Notes: a model not told the origin generated them from the letters alone. A DNA stretch of 64,000 nucleotides from Herbaspirillum hiltneri N3 (GCF_001267925.1 NZ_CP011409.1:1860001-1924000), one strand, 5' to 3'; numbered from the stretch's first letter, positions 16,696 through 25,201 are shown. Program-made: numbers and translations.

Positions 16696-16965
16696 ATGAT
16701 TCCTGGTGAAGTTATTACTCGCCTTGGCGATATCGAGTTGAACGCAGATCGACCGATAGTCACCATTCAGGTGACGAACACCGGTGATCGACCGGTCCAG
16801 GTGGGAAGTCACTGCCACTTCTTTGAAGCTAATCCCGGATTGGCTTTCGACAGGGGGCAGGCTATGGGGAGACGTTTGGATATTGCATCTGGCCTGTCAG
16901 TGCGGTTTGACCCCGGTCTGACATACGAGGTGAAGCTCGTCGCGTTTGCAAGCAACAGGGCCTAG
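16696..16965 (+). CDS. Urease beta subunit-like protein, C-terminally short (pseudo-urease beta)
   Basis: This 89-residue protein matches UreB from the first residue (MIPGEVI) through [34 protein letters not shown] and [16 protein letters not shown]. It stops at SNRA, where typical bacterial UreB chains of about 101-106 residues continue with a conserved VFGFRG-type tail, so 12-17 residues are missing. The stop is clean and followed by 33 bp before the alpha-like gene. ATG 16696 is chosen over GTG 16693 because AAGGAG is better spaced. The lost tail is consistent with relaxed constraint or altered assembly in a non-ureolytic complex. Confidence 0.88.
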   Translation: MIPGEVITRLGDIELNADRPIVTIQVTNTGDRPVQVGSHCHFFEANPGLAFDRGQAMGRRLDIASGLSVRFDPGLTYEVKLVAFASNRA

Positions 16966-16998
16966 ATTTTTTGTGAGTTGTCATGAATGGAGATGATG

Positions 16999-18639
16999 AT
17001 GAGTTCGATTAGCCGCGCCAGATATGCAGGCCTGTATGGGCCGACAACGGGGGACAAGATTCGGTTGGCAGATACCGAGTTGTTGGTGGAGATCGAGCGG
17101 GATTACACGATCTATGGAGAAGAGTCGTCGTATGGGCTGGGCAAGTCGATTCGCGCCGGCATGGCACAGTCGTCATACAGTGCGGCAAACGGTGCTGCCG
17201 AGGCGGTGATCACGAACGTGGTGATTGTCGACCACTGGGGTGTCCTGAAGGCCGATATCGGGATCATCGACGGTCGCATCAGCGCGATCGGGAAATCCGG
17301 GAATCCTGATCTTCAACCGGGTGTGAATATCATCATCGGTCCAGGCACGCAGGTGATCGATGGTTCGGGAAAAATCCTGACGGCCGGCACGATCGCCATG
17401 GATGTACCGATTTCCTCGGGCGATGTGTTGATGGCGATGGCCGCCGCCGGGACCACGACCGTCATTGGCGGCGGGTCGGGGCCGGTGACAGGATCGCGGG
17501 TGACGGGCGCTACCCCGGGGGCATGGACGGCGAACCGGTTGTTGGACTCACTGGATGCATGGCCGTTGAATTTTGTTCTCGTTGGACTGGGCAGCGCTTC
17601 GCAGCCTGGTGGATTGGAAGCGCAGGTATGGGCGGGGGCAGTCGGCGCGTTGAATGTGCATGACACGCGTGGCGCGACACCTGCGGCAATCGACAACTGT
17701 TTGTCTATCGCCGACAAGTACGACGTGCCGGTGATGATCACCTCGGATACCGCCAACGAGTTCGGATTCAACGAAGACACGATCGCCGCGTTCAAAGGCC
17801 GGACGGTGATCTTGCCTGACGTGGGAGGGGTGGAAGGCGGACATATTCCTGATGTGATCAGATGCGCGGGGCTGCCGAATGTGATCCCAGCCAGCAGCGT
17901 CGCCGCTCTTCCGTACACCGTCGACCTTATCGATGGACTCTATGGCTCAGTGATGGCAGCCAACAATCTCGACCCATCGATACCGGAAGACGTCGCGCTC
18001 GCAGAGTCCATCATTCATAAAGAGACGATTGCTGCCACAGATTTGCTGCACGATATGGGGGCAATCTCGATTGTTGCCGGCAGCAGCGTGTTTCCTGAGG
18101 CGAACGCAGAAATCGTGCGACGTACGTGGCAGATGGCGCACAAGATGAAGATCCAACGGGACCCCCTTCCTGGCGATGGGAGCAACGACAACCAACGAGT
18201 GAAAAGGTATGTCGCGAAATACACGATCAATCCGGCGATCGCGTGTGGGATCGCACATGTAACGGGGTCGGTGGAGCCGGGGAAGCTCGCTGACCTGGTG
18301 CTATGGGATCCGGCCTATTTCGGGACGCAGCCGGCGCTGGTGTTGAAGGGCGGCGTCGCAACCAGTGATGGTAGCGGCGGCCTCCTCAGCACCGATCAAA
18401 GCATCGTCTTCATTTCCAAGAGCAGCCTGGAGATGAACGGCATCACCGTCAGTCTCCGTCATCGCATTGAGGCGGTCAGGGACACGCGCGGTAGCGTCGG
18501 TAAACACAGCATGATCCACAATACGTCGACGCCAGTCGTGGAGATTGATCCGGAGACATTTGAGGTGCGTGCAGACGGTGAGCTGCTGACCGCGGAGCCT
18601 GCTACCGTGTTGCCGCTGGGGCAGCGATATTTGCTGTGA
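16999..18639 (+). CDS. Urease alpha subunit-like pseudoenzyme lacking all nickel ligands
   Basis: This 546-residue protein aligns with UreC over its whole length (SSISRARYAGLYGPTTGDKI, ADTELLVEIERD, VIVDHWG, ATPAAIDNCLS, HKMKIQRD, VKRYVAKYTINPAI, GSVEPGKLADLVLW). Compared with Klebsiella UreC from memory, the ligands are replaced: His134 by Asp135, His136 by Pro137, carbamylated Lys217 by Asn219, His246 by Thr248, His272 by Asp274 and Asp360 by Ser362. Flap Cys319/His320 become Ala/Asn; His219 is kept as His221. The MGDxNAS...PVHYRPMFG region is replaced by a short Gly/Ser stretch. Urea hydrolysis is therefore not expected. Several ATG codons are possible (16987-16999); 16999 fits GGAG spacing and the family start. 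Confidence 0.9.
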   Translation: MSSISRARYAGLYGPTTGDKIRLADTELLVEIERDYTIYGEESSYGLGKSIRAGMAQSSYSAANGAAEAVITNVVIVDHWGVLKADIGIIDGRISAIGKSGNPDLQPGVNIIIGPGTQVIDGSGKILTAGTIAMDVPISSGDVLMAMAAAGTTTVIGGGSGPVTGSRVTGATPGAWTANRLLDSLDAWPLNFVLVGLGSASQPGGLEAQVWAGAVGALNVHDTRGATPAAIDNCLSIADKYDVPVMITSDTANEFGFNEDTIAAFKGRTVILPDVGGVEGGHIPDVIRCAGLPNVIPASSVAALPYTVDLIDGLYGSVMAANNLDPSIPEDVALAESIIHKETIAATDLLHDMGAISIVAGSSVFPEANAEIVRRTWQMAHKMKIQRDPLPGDGSNDNQRVKRYVAKYTINPAIACGIAHVTGSVEPGKLADLVLWDPAYFGTQPALVLKGGVATSDGSGGLLSTDQSIVFISKSSLEMNGITVSLRHRIEAVRDTRGSVGKHSMIHNTSTPVVEIDPETFEVRADGELLTAEPATVLPLGQRYLL

Positions 18640-18661
18640 GCACCAAGTAAAGGGAGTGGAT

Positions 18662-19708
18662 GTGCATCCTTCAGTGGTATTTTTTCCTCTTGTCCTTGGT
18701 GGGATACTGGTGTTCGGCGGGCTGATGAAAGCGCGGGATCCGGCGGGCACGGCTGCGGTGTTTGCACAGCTCCCCATGCCGGCGATGTTTGGGAGCAGAG
18801 CGTTCGCCCGCGTGTTTCCGATGATCGAGATGATCATGGGGGGAGCGTTGGTCACGACCGGCGGGAAGTGGTTCCTTGCAGCCGCCGTCTCCGCCAGCGG
18901 GCTGTTGATCTGTACCCTGATTGTCGTCACCATTGCCGCACGGTCCGAACATCCGGTGCAGTGCAATTGTTTTGGCGCGGCGCATGCCGCGCCCATCACA
19001 GGCCGGACGATAGTCAGGAATGCGCTCTTTCTCTCCCTGGGGATTGTCCTGGTGTTTCTCGATCTGGCCGGATTCGCTGGTGTTCCCGCAATGTTCGGCG
19101 AGATGAGCGACAGCGATATGGTGTGGTGTTTTGTGATCGCTGCCGGTGCTATTGCATTCCTGATCTACCTTTTCCGGCAACACTCGGTCGAACGCTCCCC
19201 ATCGGAGAGCCCAGACGACAACGGTAGCGATTTGCCAGCGCATGTCGAACCGGATGAGACATTCGATCAGATCCGGGACCGGATCGAGGGTACGTCAGTG
19301 CCACCGATCGAGATCATGGATCGGAGCGCGAACATCGTGTTGTTGCATCAATTGTGTGAGCGGCGCGACGTATTGGTGTTCTTTATCCGTTCCGACTGTC
19401 ACGTGTGTTCCAAGGTCGTGACCGGAATTCCCCAGTGGGCGGAGGCACTCGCGGGGATCATTGACGTGATTGCGATCAGCGCATCTCCCCGGGCAGATAT
19501 CGAACAAACTTATCCGGGTATTCGCAACCGCACTTTCTATGGCGGCTTGTCCGCGGCTGAGAAGCTGTCGATCCGTGTTACCCCCACGCTCGTTTTCCTC
19601 GGCCGTTCCGGCCGGGTGATCGCAGGCCCTATTCCAGGCTCTGATCAGATCACCGGGTTCGTCTCGACCTTGGTGCATTCTCTCGCTGAAAAGCGCATCA
19701 TCGCCTGA
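18662..19708 (+). CDS. MauE-like membrane protein fused to a thioredoxin-like domain
   Basis: This 348-residue protein has an N-terminal four-helix membrane domain of the MauE/DoxX type with the characteristic Cys-x-Cys in VQCNCFG (Cys101, Cys103), a further membrane segment near 153-171, then a MauD/TlpA-like thioredoxin domain with a CHVC active site (Cys246, Cys249) and cis-Pro308 in VTPT. In methylamine dehydrogenase clusters MauE and MauD act in periplasmic disulfide formation; here both are one chain. GTG 18662 follows AGGGAG; GTG 18656 is also in frame. It starts 22 bp after the alpha-like gene, so it is probably co-transcribed, and may oxidise or isomerise disulfides in the cysteine-rich phosphodiesterase-like partner (inference). 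Confidence 0.8.
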   Translation: MHPSVVFFPLVLGGILVFGGLMKARDPAGTAAVFAQLPMPAMFGSRAFARVFPMIEMIMGGALVTTGGKWFLAAAVSASGLLICTLIVVTIAARSEHPVQCNCFGAAHAAPITGRTIVRNALFLSLGIVLVFLDLAGFAGVPAMFGEMSDSDMVWCFVIAAGAIAFLIYLFRQHSVERSPSESPDDNGSDLPAHVEPDETFDQIRDRIEGTSVPPIEIMDRSANIVLLHQLCERRDVLVFFIRSDCHVCSKVVTGIPQWAEALAGIIDVIAISASPRADIEQTYPGIRNRTFYGGLSAAEKLSIRVTPTLVFLGRSGRVIAGPIPGSDQITGFVSTLVHSLAEKRIIA

Positions 19709-19747
19709 ACCCGTTCACGGTCTTGTAGTGAGATCATGAACAGGTTC
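19707..19747. repeat. Palindromic repeat with AACCTGTTCACGATCT-type ends (short copy)
   Basis: Arms 19707-19723 and 19731-19747 (17 nt, with two mismatches) flank a 7-nt loop. The arm sequence GAACCTGTTCAYGATCT recurs at 22269-22285, in part at 37308-37320 and at both ends of the 140-bp element at 55776-55915. It starts within the stop codon of the MauE-thioredoxin gene and could terminate transcription, though no T-tract follows. Confidence 0.7.
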
Positions 19748-19782
19748 TTAAAGCGAAATCACGTTCTGCGAACGTGGTTCAT

Positions 19783-20571
19783 TCACTTCAAAGCGACGAC
19801 CGGAGTGAACTGATACATGTCAATGAACGAGCAAAAATCAGGACAGTCGAAACTGATTTTTCCGGCCGCCTGTGTCATCTCGTTGATCCACTTCTTGTAA
19901 TACGTTTCGAACGAGGCGTAGGTTTCTGCGGACATAGGCTTGATGCGGTATCCCATGGAGGTATGGAACACATAGGTATCGTGACTGGGTGTCCTGATGC
20001 CGCTGAGCCCCGATAACTTGTTGCGAAATGCCCGCAACATCTCCGTATCTGCAGATGAATACGGCAATAGAGGAATGATGAAGGCCGGTTGCGATCCTGG
20101 CTTGTGTTCCTTCGGAAGCGACAGCGGCCGATTGGGATCGATCTTCATGTAGACCTTGCCGGGAAAGGAAATCGGTTCGGACTTGAGAAGCGCAGCCAGT
20201 TTCTTCGTACAGTCTTCAACCGAGGCGTCCAACGGTACGCCTGATGGCCACAAGCCCGGCTTTCTATCCTGTTGGTTCGCCATGTCGAACAGCGTCATGT
20301 GATAGGAATCCGGCGGCAGGCAAGTGATGCTGTCGCCAAAATGGCGCTGCAGCTCAACCTGAACACGCAGCATGCTCAGGAAAAGCGGACTGCTTTTATC
20401 CGTATGGAAAACAACGGTATTGCCGCCAAACGGTCTGACGACACCATTCTCCTCAAATTTCTTCAGGGGTGCTTGCTGTCCCTCCGCCGCCAGCAGCGGT
20501 ACATGGCCGCTTGCTCCCAATGCACCCATCGCTCCCATTCCGGCCAGTTTGATAAAGCTGCGCTTCTTCAT
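19783..20571 (-). CDS. 2H phosphoesterase-like protein (DUF1868 type) with export signal
   Basis: This 262-residue protein has an N-terminal signal resembling a Tat leader with a Lys-Arg pair (KKRSFIKLAGMGAMGALGASG). The two HxT/S motifs that define 2H phosphoesterases are present: His91-Met-Thr93 in YHMTLFD and His203-Thr-Ser205 in FHTSMGY. The DUF1868-like group is poorly characterised; a phosphodiester or cyclic phosphate substrate is plausible. ATG 20571 is favoured by AAGGAG 8 nt upstream. It is convergent with the MauE-thioredoxin gene, 74 bp apart with the palindromic repeat between, and may or may not belong functionally to the pseudo-urease cluster. Confidence 0.75.
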   Translation of the reverse strand: MKKRSFIKLAGMGAMGALGASGHVPLLAAEGQQAPLKKFEENGVVRPFGGNTVVFHTDKSSPLFLSMLRVQVELQRHFGDSITCLPPDSYHMTLFDMANQQDRKPGLWPSGVPLDASVEDCTKKLAALLKSEPISFPGKVYMKIDPNRPLSLPKEHKPGSQPAFIIPLLPYSSADTEMLRAFRNKLSGLSGIRTPSHDTYVFHTSMGYRIKPMSAETYASFETYYKKWINEMTQAAGKISFDCPDFCSFIDMYQFTPVVALK

Positions 20572-21011
20572 TGCTGTTCTCCTTGTCTTCGATTTCATGT
20601 CGCGAATATGGAAATTGTCGTGTGACGCTGCACGCCTTTTTCGTCGTTCTTCAGCAGCGTGAAAAAGTGTAGGCGACGCGGAGAAAATTCGATGTGGCCA
20701 TCATGAAATAGGCGCGCTATTTCCGCTTTATTCTGGCCGTGAGGGCGCGATATCGACTACATGCGTGGAAGTTTTTTGGATCATGAGGAATCAAAACTAC
20801 AGGCGGCCCGGCATTGCATGCGGCCGCGCCCGGAAAATATAAAACTACATCGCGACGAGTTGCTATTTCTCGAACTCCAGCTACAGACTCCTATCCCTTT
20901 CCCTCGTTATTCTCTCTCGCGCCGAGCTGATAGTCGGCGCAGATTGCAGCAGGTTTGCCAAGCTAAAAAATCATCCCAAGGGAGGCACACCTTACCAACG
21001 AGGAGAACACA
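20572..21011. other. Divergent promoter region, 440 bp
   Basis: Between the 2H-phosphoesterase-like gene (minus) and the porin gene (plus). It holds the AAGGAG site of the former and GAGGAGAAC just before 21012 for the latter. No convincing protein or RNA gene is visible; short ORFs here lack ribosome binding sites. Confidence 0.5.
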
Positions 21012-22175
21012 ATGACATCCAGACGAACTCGGTATTCCATCATCATGACTGCCATGATGGCGTGTACCGGCCATGCCCATGCCCAATCCGCCGTCACCAT
21101 GTATGGGCGAATCAATACCGGAATGGTGAACTACAGCGGCTATGGAGCCGGCCGGGGCGCGGTTACGCAGCAAAACAATTTGTCCAGCCGCCTGGGGTTC
21201 AAGGGGCGGGAAGATCTTGGCGACGGACTGAGTGCGCTCTTCGTGATCGAATCCGGCTTCAGTCCGGATACCGGCGCCGGCGCTCTCGGCAGCCGGGAAA
21301 CCAGCATCGGCTTGCAAGGCCCGTTCGGCCGGGTCAAGTTCGGCTTCATGCTCACGGCGCTCGACGATCTGCATTCCATTGCCGGGCCGGGCTACCTGAC
21401 CAATGTCACCAACGACAACCTCAACGGTTTCTGGGCCAACGGATTCAGCAACATGTTCCACAACAATAACGGCGTTGGTTCATCGACCGACAACTGCGCC
21501 AGTACGATTGCCGGCAATCACAATGCGTCAAACAAATTTTCTTTCGACAATCGCTATGGCAACTCCATTCGCTACGACACGCCCTCGATGGGCGGTTTCA
21601 GATTTGCGACGCATGCAGGACTGGCGGAAATCATGGGGTGCAATGCCTATGCCTGGTCAAATTCTTTGCAATACAAGGGCAACGACATACAGTTGGCGCT
21701 GGCATATAACCTGCACCACAATTTGCGCGGGAAAGGCCTGGACGACCACATCGTCATGCTGGCGGGCGGCTACAACATCGGCACCCAGGGCTATATCGGT
21801 GCGTATTACCAGACGCTGCGCTATGCAAATCCCGGCCAGAACGCTTTGACGCAAGATGGCTTCGGCCTGGTCGGGCGCCGTTACCTCGGCCCTCATACGA
21901 TCGAACTGGGCTGGTATCACGCCGGCCAGGGCAAGGGAGACCAGACGCCGATCTATTCCGGCATCAGTATCGGCAACGGTTCGCAGTCCAATCTGCTGAT
22001 TCTCGGCTATCGCTACGCAATGTCGAAGCGCACGGAGCTGTGGTCACAGCTTGCTCAGCTGCGCAATGGAAGCAAGGCACAGTACGATTTTGGGGGAACC
22101 GGACCTGTCCCCGGCGAGGCGCTGCAAGGACGCCACCTGCGTGCAATTGCTGCTGGAATAAAGCACGATTTCTGA
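21012..22175 (+). CDS. Gram-negative general porin
   Basis: This 387-residue outer-membrane protein has a signal peptide ending in GHAHAQ, followed by SAVTMYGRINTGM, the standard opening of betaproteobacterial OmpC-like trimeric porins (porin_4). Further family marks are LSSRLGFKGREDLGDGLSALFVIESGF, LGSRETSIGLQGPFGRVKFG (with the constriction-loop start) and the C-terminal Phe (AIAAGIKHDF) required for outer-membrane assembly. It is preceded by a strong GAGGAG site and followed by a terminator, so it is monocistronic. Confidence 0.92.
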   Translation: MTSRRTRYSIIMTAMMACTGHAHAQSAVTMYGRINTGMVNYSGYGAGRGAVTQQNNLSSRLGFKGREDLGDGLSALFVIESGFSPDTGAGALGSRETSIGLQGPFGRVKFGFMLTALDDLHSIAGPGYLTNVTNDNLNGFWANGFSNMFHNNNGVGSSTDNCASTIAGNHNASNKFSFDNRYGNSIRYDTPSMGGFRFATHAGLAEIMGCNAYAWSNSLQYKGNDIQLALAYNLHHNLRGKGLDDHIVMLAGGYNIGTQGYIGAYYQTLRYANPGQNALTQDGFGLVGRRYLGPHTIELGWYHAGQGKGDQTPIYSGISIGNGSQSNLLILGYRYAMSKRTELWSQLAQLRNGSKAQYDFGGTGPVPGEALQGRHLRAIAAGIKHDF

Positions 22176-22220
22176 TGCCCGCTACAGCTGTCTGAATGAC
22201 TTGCAGGCTGCACAAATGAG

Positions 22221-22257
22221 AACGGCGTCACCGCCATCAGCGTGACGCCGTTTTTTT
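22221..22257 (+). terminator. Rho-independent terminator of the porin gene
   Basis: ACGGCGTCA (22222-22230) and TGACGCCGT (22243-22251) form a perfect stem followed by seven T. Confidence 0.9.
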
Positions 22258-22268
22258 ATCCGGCATGC

Positions 22269-22285
22269 CAGATCGTGAACAGGTT
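22269..22285. repeat. Single end of the AACCTGTTCACGATCT repeat family
   Basis: CAGATCGTGAACAGGTT matches the right end of the 55776-55915 element exactly over 16 nt. It lies between the porin terminator and the stop codon of the antiporter gene and has no partner arm here. Confidence 0.6.
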
Positions 22286-22286
22286 T

Positions 22287-23960
22287 TCAGTGCGCCGCGT
22301 TCAGCGATCCCATCAGCCAGGTTTCCGCCAGATCGATCTGGTTGATCAGCGCGATGAAGGTCTCGTCGTTGATCTGCTGCTCGGCGCGCAGGTGATGGAC
22401 TTCGCGGCGTTCGGCGCGGATGGCCTCGAGGCGCAGTTCACGTTCGAAATGCTTGAAGCGATTGGCGGTGCGGTGGGTTTCTTCGGTGCCGCTTTCGGCG
22501 TCCATGCGCATGCGGTAGGTCGCCAGCACGCGGCCGCTGACTTCCGTCAGCAGGGCGAGGTCCTCCTGGTCCATCCCGGCCCCCAGGTGTTCCTGCATGT
22601 CCTCGATGCTGCGCACCGCCGCTTCCGAGACGCGCAGGCGCGCCATGGTTTCTTCCGTGCGGCGACGCTCATTGTCGGCGTCAAGCTTCAGGCCGCGCAG
22701 CAACCACGGCAGCAGCAAGCTGCCGGCCAGCAGTGAACACACGATCACCCCCGTGGCCAGGAAGATCAGCAGGTCGCGCGCCGGGAAGGCATGGCCGTTC
22801 GGCATCAGCAGTGGAATCGACATCACGCCCGCCAGCGTGATCGCACCGCGCACGCCGGCCAGCGAAGTGATGCTGATCAGGCGCACATCGAAATAGCGCT
22901 GTCTGGCGCGCTGGCCGCGCACCGCATTGGAGAATCGGCGCAGGCGCAAGTTGAACCAGACCCAGACGAAACGCAGCGTGATCAGCGCTGCCGTGATCGC
23001 GACGATATACGCGAACAGATGCCACACCGGCACGTTGCCCGCCACCTGGGCGTCGAGATGCGCGAGGCTGACGATGCCCGGCAATTGCAGGCCCAGCAGG
23101 ATGAAGGACATGCCGTTGAAGACGAATTCGAGCATGGTCAGCATGCTCTGGCTTTGCATGCGGGTGGCGGCCGACTCGGCGCCGGCGGTGTCGATGTAGG
23201 GCATCAGCATGCCGGCGGCGACCGCAGAGAGGATGCCGGACAGGCCGAAATGTTCGGCGAAGATGTAGGCGGAAAATGGAATCAGCAACAGCAGCACGAC
23301 CTGGATGCCGGGCTCATCGCCGCTCCATTCGATGATCTTGCGGCGGATCAGGCCGAAGCCCCAGGCCACGATCAGGCCGACCGCGATGCCGCCGATGGCG
23401 ATCAGCGTGAAGCTGATGCCGGCGTCGAGCAGCGAGAAGGTACCCGACAGCACCGCGATGATGGCGAACTTGAACGCCACCAGGCCGGACGCATCGTTCA
23501 TGAGCGCTTCGCCTTCGAGCACGTGCTGCATGGTGGACGGCAACCGCCGCTTGCCGATGATGGACGACACCGCGACGGCATCGGTCGGCGACAGCACCGC
23601 CGCTAGCGCAAACGCCGACGGCAGCGCGATGGCCGGGATCATCCAGTGGATGAAGTAGCCGACTCCGACCACGGTGAACAGCACCAGGCCGAGCGCCAAC
23701 GCCAGGATCGGCTGCGCCAGCCGGAAGAACTCGCGCTTGGGCATGCGCCAGCCGTCGGTAAACAGCAGCGGCGGAATGAATAGCAGCAGGAACAGTTCAG
23801 GGTCGAAGCTGATTCGCAGGCCGAACAGCGGCAGCGCCAGTACGGCGCCGAGGCCGATCTGGAACAGCGGCAGCGGAATCTTGAATGGGACAAGGCGCGC
23901 CACCACGCCGGAAACGGCGACGGCCAGCAGCAGGATCAGAACGGTAAAGACAATTTCCAT
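22287..23960 (-). CDS. CPA1 family Na+/H+ antiporter
   Basis: This 557-residue protein has about 12 membrane helices and a cytoplasmic C-terminal tail of roughly 150 residues. Helix 5 carries the NhaP-type ND motif (EGEALMNDASGLVAF) and helix 4 the SPTDAVAVSSI motif, both needed for cation exchange in the CPA1 group. It would exchange Na+ or K+ for protons in pH and salt homeostasis. The start MEIVFTVLILLL at 23960 begins directly at the first helix; a longer in-frame start upstream would add 19 unlikely residues. It is divergent from the aldo/keto reductase gene. Confidence 0.9.
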   Translation of the reverse strand: MEIVFTVLILLLAVAVSGVVARLVPFKIPLPLFQIGLGAVLALPLFGLRISFDPELFLLLFIPPLLFTDGWRMPKREFFRLAQPILALALGLVLFTVVGVGYFIHWMIPAIALPSAFALAAVLSPTDAVAVSSIIGKRRLPSTMQHVLEGEALMNDASGLVAFKFAIIAVLSGTFSLLDAGISFTLIAIGGIAVGLIVAWGFGLIRRKIIEWSGDEPGIQVVLLLLIPFSAYIFAEHFGLSGILSAVAAGMLMPYIDTAGAESAATRMQSQSMLTMLEFVFNGMSFILLGLQLPGIVSLAHLDAQVAGNVPVWHLFAYIVAITAALITLRFVWVWFNLRLRRFSNAVRGQRARQRYFDVRLISITSLAGVRGAITLAGVMSIPLLMPNGHAFPARDLLIFLATGVIVCSLLAGSLLLPWLLRGLKLDADNERRRTEETMARLRVSEAAVRSIEDMQEHLGAGMDQEDLALLTEVSGRVLATYRMRMDAESGTEETHRTANRFKHFERELRLEAIRAERREVHHLRAEQQINDETFIALINQIDLAETWLMGSLNAAH

Positions 23961-24114
23961 CGGAGAGAAAGCAGAAGAATCGCACGGGGATTGAAGCGGA
24001 GATCTCGACCAAGTCAAGACCTGACAAGTTGCAAGTATAGAGCCTGAGCGGGTCCCGGCAGCAAAAACGGATCAGGCATAGAATCATTGCTCCCGGTGAC
24101 ATGGAGTGCATGCA

Positions 24115-25086
24115 ATGAGCAAGAACGGCCATCAACTGCAACATCGCAAACTCGGCAACTCCGCCATCGAAGTCGCGCCGCTGGCGTTCGGCGGCAATGT
24201 GTTCGGCTGGACCGTCGACGAAGCGACCTCGTTTTCGCTGCTCGATAAGTTCGTCGACGCGGGCCTCAACCTGGTCGACACTGCCGATGTCTATTCACGC
24301 TGGGCCAACGGCAACAAGGGCGGTGAATCCGAAACCATCATCGGCAAATGGATCAGGCAAAGCGGCAAGCGCGACAAGCTGGTCATCGCCACCAAGGTCG
24401 GCATGGACATGGGCGATGGCAAGATCGGCCTGGCGCCGGCCTACATCAAGCGCGCGGTGGAAGATTCGCTGACGCGCCTGCAAACCGACTACATCGATCT
24501 CTACCAGTCGCACACCGACGACAAGAACACGCCGCAGGAAGAAACCCTGCATGCCTACGGCGAGCTGGTCCAGCAAGGCAAGGTGCGTCTGATCGGCGCG
24601 TCCAACTTCGGCGCCGATCGGCTGGAAGAGGCGCGCAAGCTCAGCCGCGCGCATGGTTATCCGCTGTATCAAACGCTGCAGCCGGAATACAACCTGTATT
24701 CGCGCACCGACTTTGAAAACAATCTTGAGCAGTACTGCCTCAGGGAAAAGATCGGCGTCATCAACTATTACTCGCTGGCCAGCGGTTTCCTCAGCGGCAA
24801 ATACCGCTCCGACAAGGATCTCGGCAAAAGCACCCGCGGCGGCAAGACGCGAAGCTATCTGAATCCGCGCGGCTTGCGCATCCTCGGCGCGCTCGACGCT
24901 GTCGCAGCACGCTACGACAGCACGCCGGCGGCCGTGGCGCTGGCATGGCTGATCGCGCGTCCGAGCATCACTGCGCCGATCGCCAGCGCCACCTCGCTGC
25001 AGCAGATGGATGCGCTGATTGCAGCAACGCGCCTGTCGCTGGACGCCACCGCCATCGCCCAACTGGACCAGGCCAGCGCTCCTTGA
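24115..25086 (+). CDS. Aldo/keto reductase
   Basis: This 323-residue NADPH-dependent oxidoreductase has a (beta/alpha)8 fold. The catalytic tetrad of the superfamily can be followed: Asp and Tyr in LVDTADVYSRW, Lys in IATKVG and His in YQSHTDD. The C-terminal GAS/SATS segment (ITAPIASATS) binds the cofactor phosphate. It looks like the YajO/Tas-type group acting on aldehydes or ketones. ATG 24115 is chosen because GGAG lies 8 nt upstream; an ATG at 24106 is in frame but overlaps that site. Confidence 0.9.
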   Translation: MSKNGHQLQHRKLGNSAIEVAPLAFGGNVFGWTVDEATSFSLLDKFVDAGLNLVDTADVYSRWANGNKGGESETIIGKWIRQSGKRDKLVIATKVGMDMGDGKIGLAPAYIKRAVEDSLTRLQTDYIDLYQSHTDDKNTPQEETLHAYGELVQQGKVRLIGASNFGADRLEEARKLSRAHGYPLYQTLQPEYNLYSRTDFENNLEQYCLREKIGVINYYSLASGFLSGKYRSDKDLGKSTRGGKTRSYLNPRGLRILGALDAVAARYDSTPAAVALAWLIARPSITAPIASATSLQQMDALIAATRLSLDATAIAQLDQASAP

Positions 25087-25171
25087 GCCGAACCTTGTTG
25101 TCTGCAGTCCGCACGCCAGTGTCCGGAAGGGATTGTCTTTGTGGCAACAAGTGCCGGCAAACACACATGAA

Positions 25172-25185
25172 AAAGGTTTGACCAT
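25172..25185. promoter_or_regulatory. Putative FadR-family operator, upstream copy
   Basis: AAAGGTTTGACCAT has the GGTnnnACC core typical of GntR/FadR-family operators and matches 12 of 14 positions of a second copy at 25241-25254. It lies just upstream of the -35 box of the regulator promoter. Confidence 0.5.
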
Positions 25186-25201
25186 TGCGGAAAGTCCTCG
25201 C

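Noticed and set aside
16987..18639. Active urease operon
   Set aside because: The gene order and similarity first suggest urease, but the nickel ligands and flap residues are absent and no accessory genes are present.
20761..21015. 84-codon ORF upstream of the porin gene
   Set aside because: No ribosome binding site, no recognisable motif, and it overlaps the porin start region, more likely promoter DNA.
22791..23606. 271-codon plus-strand frame inside the antiporter gene
   Set aside because: It is antisense to conserved membrane helices of the CPA1 antiporter and rich in Asp/Gln/His.
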